A stretch of DNA of 64,000 bases from Streptomyces olindensis (GTDB taxonomy: Bacteria; Actinomycetota; Actinomycetes; Streptomycetales; Streptomycetaceae). Made by a program: the position numbers and the translations under genes. The stretch is from assembly GCA_000696115.1 (NCBI GenBank), contig JJOH01000013.1:62001-126000 (forward strand). The letters are read 5' to 3'. The notes under the pieces are model-generated. The model was not told the DNA's origin. It saw only the letters and a list, made by a program, of their open reading frames with translations, and did no database searches. Of this stretch, positions 41,533 through 50,200 are shown in pieces (the stretch's first letter is position 1; the number at the start of each line of letters is the position of its first letter).

Positions 41533-43422
41533 GTGACTGTGACCGACGCCTCGACCGCTGACGAGAAGACCCCACCCGCTCCCCCGCCCGCGACCCTCGC
41601 CTTCGGGGGGAAGCACGGCGAGAACCCGCTGGCAGGCGCCAGTTTCGGCGCCATGTGCCGGCGTCTGCCGTCGGTGCTCGGGCACACCGCGCGGATGGCG
41701 TGGGCCGTCGACCGGCGCGGGGTGCTGCTGCTCCTGGCGTGCCAGCTCCTCACCGGCATCGCGGCTGCCGTCGTCCTCGCGTTCACCGCCCAGGCCATGA
41801 CGCACGTCCTCGGCGGCGGCTCCGTTTCCGAACGCCTGCACGGTGCGCTGCCCGCCCTGATCGTGGTGACGGCGGCCGCGGCCGTCGGCCGGGTCAGCAG
41901 TGCCCTGTCCGCGTATGCCGACGGCCGGATCACCCCGCTGCTGACGACCGAGGCCGACATCGCCCTGGTCGCCGCCGTCTGCCGGGTGGAGACCTCGGCC
42001 TACGGCGAGGACGGCTTCGCGGACCGGCAGGAAGCCGCCGAGGTGGGCGTCACGCGCACCCGGCTGATGGTCCAGGACGCCCAGCGGTTCATGTCCGCCC
42101 TGGTCCGCATGATCGCCGCGAGCGGGGTCATCACCGCCCTGCACCCGCTGATGCTGCCCCTGCTCCTCCTGGCCGTCCTGCCGGCCGGTGCCGGAGCCGT
42201 GCTGTCCGCCCGTGTCGACTACGAGACGCACTATCTCAACGTCGGTGACCGCAATGTGCGTTCGATGATGCGCTGGTGGGCCACCTACTCCCGCTTCGGC
42301 GACGAGGTCCGCGCCAACGGCATGACCGGTTACCTCATCTACTGGTACCGCGCGCTGTCCGACCGCATCGACCGGCGCACCCTCACCGCGGCTCCGCGGC
42401 GGCTGCGCATCGTGCTGACGACGAGTGCCCTGGGCGGAGTCTTCCTGCTGTGCACCTGGGCCACCCTCGCCTGGCTGGCGGCCGGCGGCCGGGTCGCCCT
42501 GCCGGTCGCCGCCACCGCCGTCGTCGCCGTGCAGACCACGCTCGGCGCGCTCGGCCAGTTCGTCGTCCACGGCGCGGCGATGTTCCACACCTCGCTCTAC
42601 CTGGCGGACATGCGGGCGTTCCTCGACATGGCCGCGGAACGCGCCCCGCGGCGGGGCGATTCGACCATTCCGGAGCGCGTGGACGAGATCCGTCTGGAGG
42701 AGGTCGTGTACCAGTACCCGGGCAAGGAGGAGCCGGCCGTCGCGGGGGTGTCGCTGACCCTCCGCCGGGGCGAGATCCTGGCGATCGTCGGCGAGAACGG
42801 CTCGGGCAAGTCCACCCTCGCCAAGCTCATCACCGGCATCCTCCTCGCCGACAAGGGGCGTGTGCGGTGGGACGGCGTCGACCTCGCCCACGCCGACCCC
42901 GACGCCGTGTGGAAGCGGACGGCGCTCGTCCCGCAGAACTTCGCCTGCTGGCCCCTGCGCACCCGGGAGAACATCACCCTGGGGCAGCCGAAGACCTTCG
43001 ACGACGGGCCCGTGTGGGACGTCGTCGACGCCGTCGGCATGCGGGAGGCGATCGAGAAGCTGCCCCAGCAGCTCGACACCCTGCTCGCCAAGGAGTTGTG
43101 GGGCGGCGCGGAACTCTCCGGCGGGCAGTGGCAGCGCCTCGTGTGCGGGCGGGCCCTGTACCGCCGGACGCCGCTGCTGATCCTGGACGAGCCGACCTCG
43201 CAGATGGACGCACGCGGTGAGCACGCGATCTTCCTGGAGATCCGGAGGATCGCCGCCGAGCGCATGACGATCGTCGTCACCCACCAGCTGGAGAACACCC
43301 GCCTCGCCGACCGTGTTCTCGTCATGGACAAGGGCCGGGTCATCGAGGACGGGACGTACGAGGAACTGGTCGACGCCGGCGGTCTGTTCGCCGAACTCGT
43401 CGCGCTGGCCAAGGACCGGTGA
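41533..43422 (+). CDS. ABC transporter, fused permease and ATPase
   Basis: A 629-residue ABC half-transporter. Residues about 60-330 form a six-helix membrane domain and the C-terminal part is a nucleotide-binding domain with Walker A VGENGSGKST, signature ELSGGQWQRL, Walker B LLILDEPTS and the switch His in VVTHQLENT. GTG at 41533 has AGGAGGG 6 bases upstream. The ATPase is exporter type. The substrate is unknown; layout is like exporters in peptide and antibiotic clusters, but no biosynthetic genes adjoin it. A strong hairpin lies behind it. Confidence 0.92.
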   Translation: MTVTDASTADEKTPPAPPPATLAFGGKHGENPLAGASFGAMCRRLPSVLGHTARMAWAVDRRGVLLLLACQLLTGIAAAVVLAFTAQAMTHVLGGGSVSERLHGALPALIVVTAAAAVGRVSSALSAYADGRITPLLTTEADIALVAAVCRVETSAYGEDGFADRQEAAEVGVTRTRLMVQDAQRFMSALVRMIAASGVITALHPLMLPLLLLAVLPAGAGAVLSARVDYETHYLNVGDRNVRSMMRWWATYSRFGDEVRANGMTGYLIYWYRALSDRIDRRTLTAAPRRLRIVLTTSALGGVFLLCTWATLAWLAAGGRVALPVAATAVVAVQTTLGALGQFVVHGAAMFHTSLYLADMRAFLDMAAERAPRRGDSTIPERVDEIRLEEVVYQYPGKEEPAVAGVSLTLRRGEILAIVGENGSGKSTLAKLITGILLADKGRVRWDGVDLAHADPDAVWKRTALVPQNFACWPLRTRENITLGQPKTFDDGPVWDVVDAVGMREAIEKLPQQLDTLLAKELWGGAELSGGQWQRLVCGRALYRRTPLLILDEPTSQMDARGEHAIFLEIRRIAAERMTIVVTHQLENTRLADRVLVMDKGRVIEDGTYEELVDAGGLFAELVALAKDR

Positions 43423-43453
43423 TCAGGGCCCGCGTGCGGGCGCGCCCCACGGA

Positions 43454-43497
43454 AAAGGGGCGCCGGAACCGGCGGGATACCGGTCAGGCGCCCCTTT
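43454..43497. terminator. Bidirectional terminator hairpin
   Basis: AAAGGGGCGCC at 43454-43464 pairs perfectly over 11 bp with GGCGCCCCTTT at 43487-43497, with a 22-base loop that can fold further. The A-run on one side and T-run on the other let it serve both the ABC transporter gene and the convergent PAP2 gene. Confidence 0.85.
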
Positions 43498-43533
43498 CGG
43501 GGAGGTGCGGCCGCGTGGCCCGCCCTGCATCGT

Positions 43534-44904
43534 CTACGGGACGGCCGTCAGCTCGGGCCTCGACGACGGGCGCTGCGCCGAGGCGGCTTCCGGTTCCCAT
43601 GTCCGGGTGGTCCGGATGTAGCCGTAGACCACGGAGGCCATCGCCAGGATGAGGAGCGGGCCGAACACCCACGGGTACGTGGCCATCTCCAGCGACGCGA
43701 AGCGGTAGCAGAGCAGGAGCGCCGCGAAGACCGTCGTGCCGTAGGCGACCAGCTGGATCCCGGACCGGTCCCAGCCGCGGTCGAGCATGCGCATGGCCGC
43801 CTCGATGGTGTACGCGAACACCACGCCGGCGACGAGGTCCACGCCGTAGTGGTAGCCGAATCCCAGTGTCGCGGTGAGCGTGGCGATCAGCCAGAAGGTG
43901 CCGGCGAAGCGCAGGGCCCGCGGGCCCTTGCGGGAGTGGATGAAGATGGCGGTGGCCCATGCCGTGTGCAGGCTGGGCATGCAGTTGCGGGGGGTGATCT
44001 CGTCGAACGGCATCGCGTGCGGGGTGGCGATCGACGGGGGTGTGTCCGGCCACAGGTGGGCCGGCGCCCAGTGCCCGCCGTCGGCGCCGAAGGCGAAAAT
44101 GGGCCCGACCACCGGGAAGATCATGTAGATGCCCGGCCCGAGGAGGCCGATCACCAGGAAGGTGCGCACGATGTGATGGCCCGGGAAGCGGCGCTCGACC
44201 GCCACGTTCCGCAGCTGGTACAGCGCGACGACGACCGCGGCCACCGCGAGTTGGGCGTAGACGTAGTCGAGGAGATGCGCGCCGACCGGGCCGGTGGCCC
44301 TGACCATCCGGCCCACCAGCCAGGACGGGTTGCCCAGCGCGTGGTCGGCGTTCGCCAGGTACTGGTCGAGGACCGTCGCCCGGGTCTCCGAGGTGATGAG
44401 CAGCCAGGTGTCGCCGGTCTTGCGGCCGGTCACCAGCAGCAGGCCCAGCCCGACGCCCTTCAGCAGCAGGAGGCGTTCGGCGCCGGTGCGGCGGGTGACG
44501 GCGAGGACCGCGACGCCCAGGATGACCCACAGCGCGCCGTTGCCGAAGGGGTGCCCGCCGTTCAGGTCGGCGCCGACCGCCCAGCGCACCAGCAGGAACA
44601 CCGCGTCGATGCCGATGGCGGCGCCGACCGCGATCCAGCGCTGCCGCCAGTCGAGCACCACCATCATCAACGCCATGCTGGCGTACAGCAGGAAGCCCGA
44701 CTTGGGCGCGACGATCACTTCTCGCGCCTGGTGGACCATCGGCCCCGGCAGGCCGTAGCGGCGGGCGGTGATCTCCAGCGCGACGAGGAATCCGAGAGTC
44801 ACCACCCCCGCGGCACTCCACAGCACCGCCCGGGGTCGATGCCGGGCGGCGAGCGCGATTCTGCGTCTTATGCGCGAAGATATCCGCGATGATTTAGATA
44901 TCAA
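43534..44904 (-). CDS. PAP2 superfamily phosphatase/transferase
   Basis: A 456-residue polytopic membrane protein with about twelve hydrophobic segments. The PAP2 active-site motifs are NCMPSLHTAWAT (near residue 300) and FGYHYGVDLVAG (near 345), with the conserved histidines. The arrangement fits the PAP2_3/inositolphosphotransferase-like group that acts on lipid phosphates at the outer membrane face. The upstream promoter region is strikingly AT-rich. The role in this strain is unknown. Confidence 0.9.
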   Translation of the reverse strand: MISKSSRISSRIRRRIALAARHRPRAVLWSAAGVVTLGFLVALEITARRYGLPGPMVHQAREVIVAPKSGFLLYASMALMMVVLDWRQRWIAVGAAIGIDAVFLLVRWAVGADLNGGHPFGNGALWVILGVAVLAVTRRTGAERLLLLKGVGLGLLLVTGRKTGDTWLLITSETRATVLDQYLANADHALGNPSWLVGRMVRATGPVGAHLLDYVYAQLAVAAVVVALYQLRNVAVERRFPGHHIVRTFLVIGLLGPGIYMIFPVVGPIFAFGADGGHWAPAHLWPDTPPSIATPHAMPFDEITPRNCMPSLHTAWATAIFIHSRKGPRALRFAGTFWLIATLTATLGFGYHYGVDLVAGVVFAYTIEAAMRMLDRGWDRSGIQLVAYGTTVFAALLLCYRFASLEMATYPWVFGPLLILAMASVVYGYIRTTRTWEPEAASAQRPSSRPELTAVP

Positions 44905-44975
44905 GTCTTCAGCCGATTTGTTAGTTTTTTAGTTTGATCATTTGTTCGATCATGTTATCGGAGCGGTACCCGCGT
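44878..44975. promoter_or_regulatory. AT-rich promoter region of the PAP2 gene
   Basis: About 100 bases with far lower GC than the rest of the window, including TTTGTTAGTTTTTTAGTTTG. It contains GATATC twice (near 44878 and 44896) and an inverted TGATC/GATCA pair near 44937-44954. It covers the first codons of the PAP2 gene and its upstream side. It may be an AT-rich promoter or a target of a xenogeneic silencer of the Lsr2 type. Confidence 0.5.
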
Positions 44976-44990
44976 ATTTCCTTCAACGAC

Positions 44991-45554
44991 TCACTGACAC
45001 ACCCGAGCGCGCCCGGGCGCCTCCCGGATGACGCGGTCGGCGGTCTCCTCCGGGGTGAGGGCCGAGGTGTCGAACCACCAGCCGATGTCGCCGAGTTCGC
45101 GCTTCATGGCGGCTTCGAGGTCTTCGTAACCGTCGAAGTGGAACCGCTCCCGCGGATCCCGGAGGGTGTTGCGGTGCCGACACATCTCGATGCCTGGTGC
45201 GAGGACGACGAACAGCACCTGCCGGGCCGGGAGGAGGGAGACGAAGAAGTCCAGCTGGCCGCGGTCGGGGATCACCCAGTCGATCACGGGTGTGAAGCCG
45301 GCGTCGGAGAAGTTGTTCGCCAGGCTGCACAGATTGCGGTTGCACAACTCCACTTGCCGCGCCGCCTCGTCGGCCGGTTCCCCCAGGGTCCCGACGCGGC
45401 CGCCGACGACCAGCCTGCTGACGAAGTCGCCGTCGAGCCGGGCGGAACGCGGCAGGCGCTCGGCGACGAGCCTCGTCACCGTCGATTTCCCGGCCCCCGG
45501 CATCCCCGTCACGATCAGGCAGTTCGGATTCTCCGCGGTGATCACGACGGCCAT
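44991..45554 (-). CDS. P-loop kinase/ATPase of the AAA or zeta-toxin-like group
   Basis: A 187-residue P-loop protein with Walker A GMPGAGKST (residues about 17-25), then RLDGDFVSRLV, and VIDWVIPDRGQLDFFV and VLFVVLAPG as later strands. Length and pattern fit small-molecule or nucleoside kinases such as chloramphenicol-phosphotransferase or zeta-toxin-like proteins. The ATG at 45554 has only a weak ribosome site. It has no antitoxin-like partner beside it. Substrate is not known. Confidence 0.8.
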   Translation of the reverse strand: MAVVITAENPNCLIVTGMPGAGKSTVTRLVAERLPRSARLDGDFVSRLVVGGRVGTLGEPADEAARQVELCNRNLCSLANNFSDAGFTPVIDWVIPDRGQLDFFVSLLPARQVLFVVLAPGIEMCRHRNTLRDPRERFHFDGYEDLEAAMKRELGDIGWWFDTSALTPEETADRVIREAPGRARVCQ

Positions 45555-45604
45555 CGTGGCAACCGTGGCCGGGGCTCGGCAATCGCTTTTCGGCGCGTGC
45601 GGAC

Positions 45605-45628
45605 GCCCCGGGCGGGAACGCCCGGGGC
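45605..45628 (-). terminator. Hairpin after the synthetase-peptidase operon
   Basis: GCCCCGGGCG at 45605-45614 pairs perfectly with 45619-45628 around a GGAA tetraloop. It lies downstream of the M1 peptidase on the transcribed minus strand, with a second weaker hairpin at 45741-45764. No T-tract. Likely a GC-type terminator for the operon. Confidence 0.65.
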
Positions 45629-45790
45629 ATCGCGGGGCGGGCGGGAGGCCCTCAGTCGATCGCCCCGTCCCGGACAACGTCCCGCTGTCCGGTCTGGTCA
45701 CGGCCCTGTCCGGTCCAGTCCGGGCCTGCGCCGCGCGTCTCCCGCGGAGGTCTGCCGCCGCGGGGGCGGACGGGACTTTGCGGACACCCC

Positions 45791-47224
45791 CTAGCGGGGC
45801 GCCCGCGTCCCGGCCCCCGGCAGCGGCGGCAGTGCCGCCCCGTGTACCCATGCCCGCAGCAGCTCGTCCACCGGCTCGGTCGCGAAGCGGGCCACGTGGG
45901 AGGCGAAGGCCGCGGTCGTCACCGTGCCGCCCCGGTGCAGCTGCCCCCAGCCGCGCAGCATGCGGAAGAAGGCGATGTCGCCCAGCGCGCAGCGCACCGC
46001 GTGCAGCACCAGCCCGCCGCGTTCGTAGAGCCGGTCGTCGAACATCGACTTGCGCCCCGGGTCCGCCAGCCGCAGGTCCTGCGGCAGCGACGACAGCACC
46101 CGGTGCGCGGCGGCCGCGTGCTGCTGCGCCGTACGCCCGCCCGAGCGCTCCGACCACAGCCACTCCGCGTACTTCGCGAACCCCTCGTTCAGCCAGATGT
46201 GCCGCCAGTCCGCGATGGACACGCTGTTGCCGAACCACTGGTGCGCCAGCTCGTGCGCCACGAGCCGCTCCGAACCCCGCGCCCCGTCCACGTGGTTGGC
46301 GCCGAACAGCGAGAGCCCCTGTGCCTCGACGGGCACGTCGAGTTCCTCCTCGGTCACCACGACCGCGTACTCGTCGAACGGGTACGGCCCGAACACCTCC
46401 TGGAACACCTCCATCATCTGCGGCTGGCGGGCGAAGTCGCGTGAGAAGTCGCCCAGCAGACGGGCCGGGATGTGCCCGTGCTGCGGTACGCCGCCCGGCC
46501 CCGGATCGCCCAGCAGCACCGTCTGGTACTTGCCGATCGCCAGCCCGACCAGGTAACTGGACGTCGGTGCCGACTGCTCGTACACCCAGGTGGTCGTGCT
46601 CGCCTTCGTCGTCCGGGTCAGCAGCCGCCCGCCCGCCACCACCGCGTACGCCGACGGCGTGGTGACCGATATCTGGTAGGACGCCTTGTCGGCGGGCCGG
46701 TCGTTGCACGGATACCACGACGGCGCGCCGATGGGCTGGCTGGCCACCAGCGCCCCGTCCTCCAGCTCCTCCCAACCGAGCCCGCCCCACGGGCTGTTGA
46801 CCGGTTCGGGGTTGCCCGACCAGTGCACCTCGACCGTGAAGGCCGCCCCGGCACGGACCGGCTTGGCGGGGCGGACGCGCAGCCTGCCGCCGCGGTGCGT
46901 GTAGTGCGGCTGCCGTCCGTCGACCCGTACCCGCCCGATCTTGTAGTCGGCCAGGTTCAGCACGAACTCGGTGAGCGGCGCCCGTCCCGCGATGGCGTTG
47001 ATGCGGGCCGTCCCGGACAGCCGGTTCGGGCCCGGGCGGTAGTCCAACGCGAGCTCGTACCGGTGCACCCGGTACCGGGGGTCGCCGTGCTCCGGGAAGT
47101 ACGGGTCCGCGCCCGCCACCTGCTGGACTGCCACTGCCGTCTGTGCTCCCTGCGCTGTGCCGCTGCCACTGTCCGCCGCTCCGTCGCCCTCCGGCTCCGA
47201 GTGGCCGGCGCTCAGGGACGCCAT
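45791..47224 (-). CDS. M1 family zinc metallopeptidase
   Basis: A 477-residue gluzincin of the aminopeptidase-N family. The zinc site is HELAH (His324, Glu325, His328) with the third ligand Glu347 in LNEGFAKYAEW. The N-terminal beta domain and a shortened helical C-terminus are present. No signal peptide is visible. Its start overlaps the stop of the Pls-type synthetase gene by 13 bases. Zinc aminopeptidase-type enzymes that degrade epsilon-poly-lysine are known from producer strains, so a trimming, turnover or self-protection role for the polymer is a reasonable inference. Confidence 0.92.
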   Translation of the reverse strand: MASLSAGHSEPEGDGAADSGSGTAQGAQTAVAVQQVAGADPYFPEHGDPRYRVHRYELALDYRPGPNRLSGTARINAIAGRAPLTEFVLNLADYKIGRVRVDGRQPHYTHRGGRLRVRPAKPVRAGAAFTVEVHWSGNPEPVNSPWGGLGWEELEDGALVASQPIGAPSWYPCNDRPADKASYQISVTTPSAYAVVAGGRLLTRTTKASTTTWVYEQSAPTSSYLVGLAIGKYQTVLLGDPGPGGVPQHGHIPARLLGDFSRDFARQPQMMEVFQEVFGPYPFDEYAVVVTEEELDVPVEAQGLSLFGANHVDGARGSERLVAHELAHQWFGNSVSIADWRHIWLNEGFAKYAEWLWSERSGGRTAQQHAAAAHRVLSSLPQDLRLADPGRKSMFDDRLYERGGLVLHAVRCALGDIAFFRMLRGWGQLHRGGTVTTAAFASHVARFATEPVDELLRAWVHGAALPPLPGAGTRAPR

Positions 47225-50200
47225 GCCTCGATCGGGTTGCCGAGCCAGCGGGTGTCGTCGGGGACGGACTCCGCGGCCATGACGAGCGACGCGGGACCCA
47301 GCGTCGTACGGGCCCCGATCGTGCTGCCGGGCAGGACGATCCCGCCAGGACCCAGCGTCGCGCCCTCACGGAGGACCACAGTATCCGTCCGCAAGATCCG
47401 GTCGTGGAAGAGGTGCGTCTGGAGCACGCAGCCGCGGTTCACGGTCGCCGCGTCCCCGAGCGTCACCAGGTCCGTCTCGGGCAGCCAGTAGCTCTCCACC
47501 CACACGCCCTTGCCGATCCGCGCCCCGAGCCCGCGCAGCCACGCCGTCGTCAGCGGCGTGCCGGGCACTGCACCGGCCAGCCACGGCACGGCGAGCACCT
47601 CGACGAAGGTGTCCGCCAGCTCGTTGCGCCACACGAAGGCGGACCACAGGGGATGCTCGCCGCTGCGGTGCCGCCCCACGAGCGCCCACTTGGCGACGAT
47701 CGACACGAGGGCCGCGACCGCCCCCGCCGCGAGCAGCACGAGCCCCGACAGCGGCGGCGCCCACGCGCCCAGCGCGCACAGCGCCGCCACGGTCAGCACT
47801 ACCAGCCCCGCCGAGCAGAACACCGGCACGATCCGGCACAGCTCCACGGAGGCCCGCGCCCACAGCAGCCGGGCCGGCGGATCGTAGGTGCGGCTCCGGT
47901 CGCCGTCGGCCGCGGCGCGCGGCAGTCTGACCGGCGGCAGCCCCAGGTAGGAGGTGCCCTTCTTCGCCTTCTTCGGCGTCGCCGACAGCACCCCGACCAG
48001 ACCGCCGTCCGGTACGGACCGGCCCGGCGCGGTCATCCCGGAGTTCCCGAGGAAGGCCCGCCGCCCGATCTCGGCCCGCCCGATCCGCATCCAGCCGCCG
48101 CCGAGCTCGTAGGGCGCGGTCAGCGTGTCGTCGGCGAGGAACGCGCCCTCGCCGACGGTGGTGAGGCTGGGCAGGGCGAGGACGGTCGACACCTCGGCGC
48201 CCCGCCCGATCCGCATCCCGAGCAGCCGGAGCCACACCGGCGTGGCCAGCCCGGCGTACAGCGGGAACAGCGTCTCCCGCGAGCGGTCCATCAGCTGGGT
48301 GACCGTCCAGGCCTGCCAGCCGATCCGGCTGTGCGTGGGGTGTGTGCCCTCGCGCAGCCCCAGGCTGAGCAGCCGTACGGCGATCAGGATCAGCAGGGCG
48401 TACGCCAGCCCGTACGCGAGCGTCGCCGGTACGAGGGCGAGCGCGACGCCGCGCACGGTCACGTCCGGCATGATGAACGCGTGGGCCACGAGGAGCGCCG
48501 CCCCGCCCGCGAGCACCGGCAGGGCGCTCAGCGCGAAGCCCGTCACGCCGTACATCGCACGCCAGGACGTGCCCCGCCCCGGCCGTTCCTTCGGCCGGTT
48601 GGGCTTGGCCCTGCCGAGCTTGACGGCGGGCGCGCCCGCCCACCGCTGCCCGGTGGGGATCTGGCCGGTGACCGCCGAACCGGGCGCCACCTCGGCCCGC
48701 TTGCCGACCCGGGCGCCGGGGAAGAGCGTGCTGCGCGTGCCGACGACGGCGTGCGCGCCGACCTTGACCGGGCCGATCTCCAGCCGGTCGCCGTCCAGCC
48801 AGTACCCGGACAGGTCCACCTCGGACTCGACGGCCGCGCCCCGGCCCAGCTTGAGCATGCCGGTGACCGGCGGCAGCGAGTGCAGGTCCACTTCGGGGCC
48901 GACCTTGGCGCCGAGCGCCCGCGCGTACCGCTCCAGCCAGGACCCGGTCAGCGAGGTCGCCCCGCTGAACTCCGCGAGCCGTTCGGCGGCCCACAGCCGC
49001 AGGTGCACGCCGCCGCCGCGCGGGTACCGGCCCGGCTGCACGTCGCGCAGCAGCAGCCGTGCCCCGCCCGCCGCGAGGGCGAGCCGCCCGGGCGGGCTGA
49101 ACAGCAGCACCGCCCCGGTCGCGATGAGCCACCACGGGGCGGTCGGCAGCCAGGAGTAGGCGGGCAGCAGGTTCCCGAGCGCGGCGAGCGCCACGGTCCA
49201 GCGCAGTCCGAGCAGGGTGAACAGGGGGATCAGGGCGAGGAGCTGGATCGCCTGGGCGCGGACCGGGACCGGGGCGACGACCCGTGCGGCCCCGTCGTCC
49301 TGTGCCGACTCCTCCAGCCGCCGGGCCAGTTTCCGCAAGCCGGGCTGCTGGTAGATGTCCAGGACGGCGGCGCTCGGGTAGCGGGTGCGCAGCCTGGTGG
49401 TGAGCTGGGCGGCGGCGAGGCTGCCGCCGCCGATCGCGAAGAAGTCGTCCCGCGCGCTGGTCACGGGAATGCCGAGCACCTCGCTCCACTGCTCGGCGAG
49501 CCAGGCCTCGGTGCCGTACAGCTCCTCGACCGGGCCGGCGCTCTCCAGCCCCTCCAGCGGCCACGGCAGGGCGGCCCGGTCCACCTTGCCGCTGGTGCGG
49601 GTCGGCAGCTCGTCGACCGGCGCGAGCAGCGGCACGAGCGCGGCGGGCAGTTCGGCCCGCAGTTTCTCCACGGCCGCCGCGTGGTCCCAGCCGTCCTGGG
49701 TGACGACGTAGCCGACGAGCAGTTGGTTGCCGCTGCGGGCGGTCCGCACGGCGGCCGCGGCGCCGGCGACTCCGGGCAGCGCCTGCAGGGCGGCGTCCAC
49801 TTCGCCGAGTTCGATGCGCCGCCCGCCGAGCTTGATCTGCTCGTCGGCCCGCCCGAGGAAGACCAGCCCCTCGGGCTCCGCCCTGACGAGGTCGCCGCTG
49901 CGGTACGCCCGCTGCCACCCCAGGGACTCCAGGGGCGCGTACTTCTCCGCGTCCTTCTCGGCGTCGAGGTACCGGGCGAGGCCGACCCCGCCGATCACCA
50001 ACTGGCCGCTGCCGCCCATCGGTACGGGCTCTCCGGCCTCGTCGACGACGGCCAGTTCCCAGCCGTCCAGGGGCAGCCCGATGCGGATCGGCTCCTCGCC
50101 GGTCATCAGCGAGGCGCAGGCGACGACGGTTGCCTCGGTCGGCCCGTACGTGTTCCAGACCTCGCGCCCCTCGGTCACCAGCCGCTGGGCCAGTTCGGGC

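Noticed and set aside
41533..43422. ABC exporter as a RiPP or lantibiotic transporter
   Set aside because: No precursor peptide, peptidase domain or modifying enzyme lies next to it.
44991..45554. Zeta-toxin of a toxin-antitoxin pair
   Set aside because: The P-loop fits, but no small antitoxin gene adjoins it and the hairpin upstream separates it from the peptidase gene.
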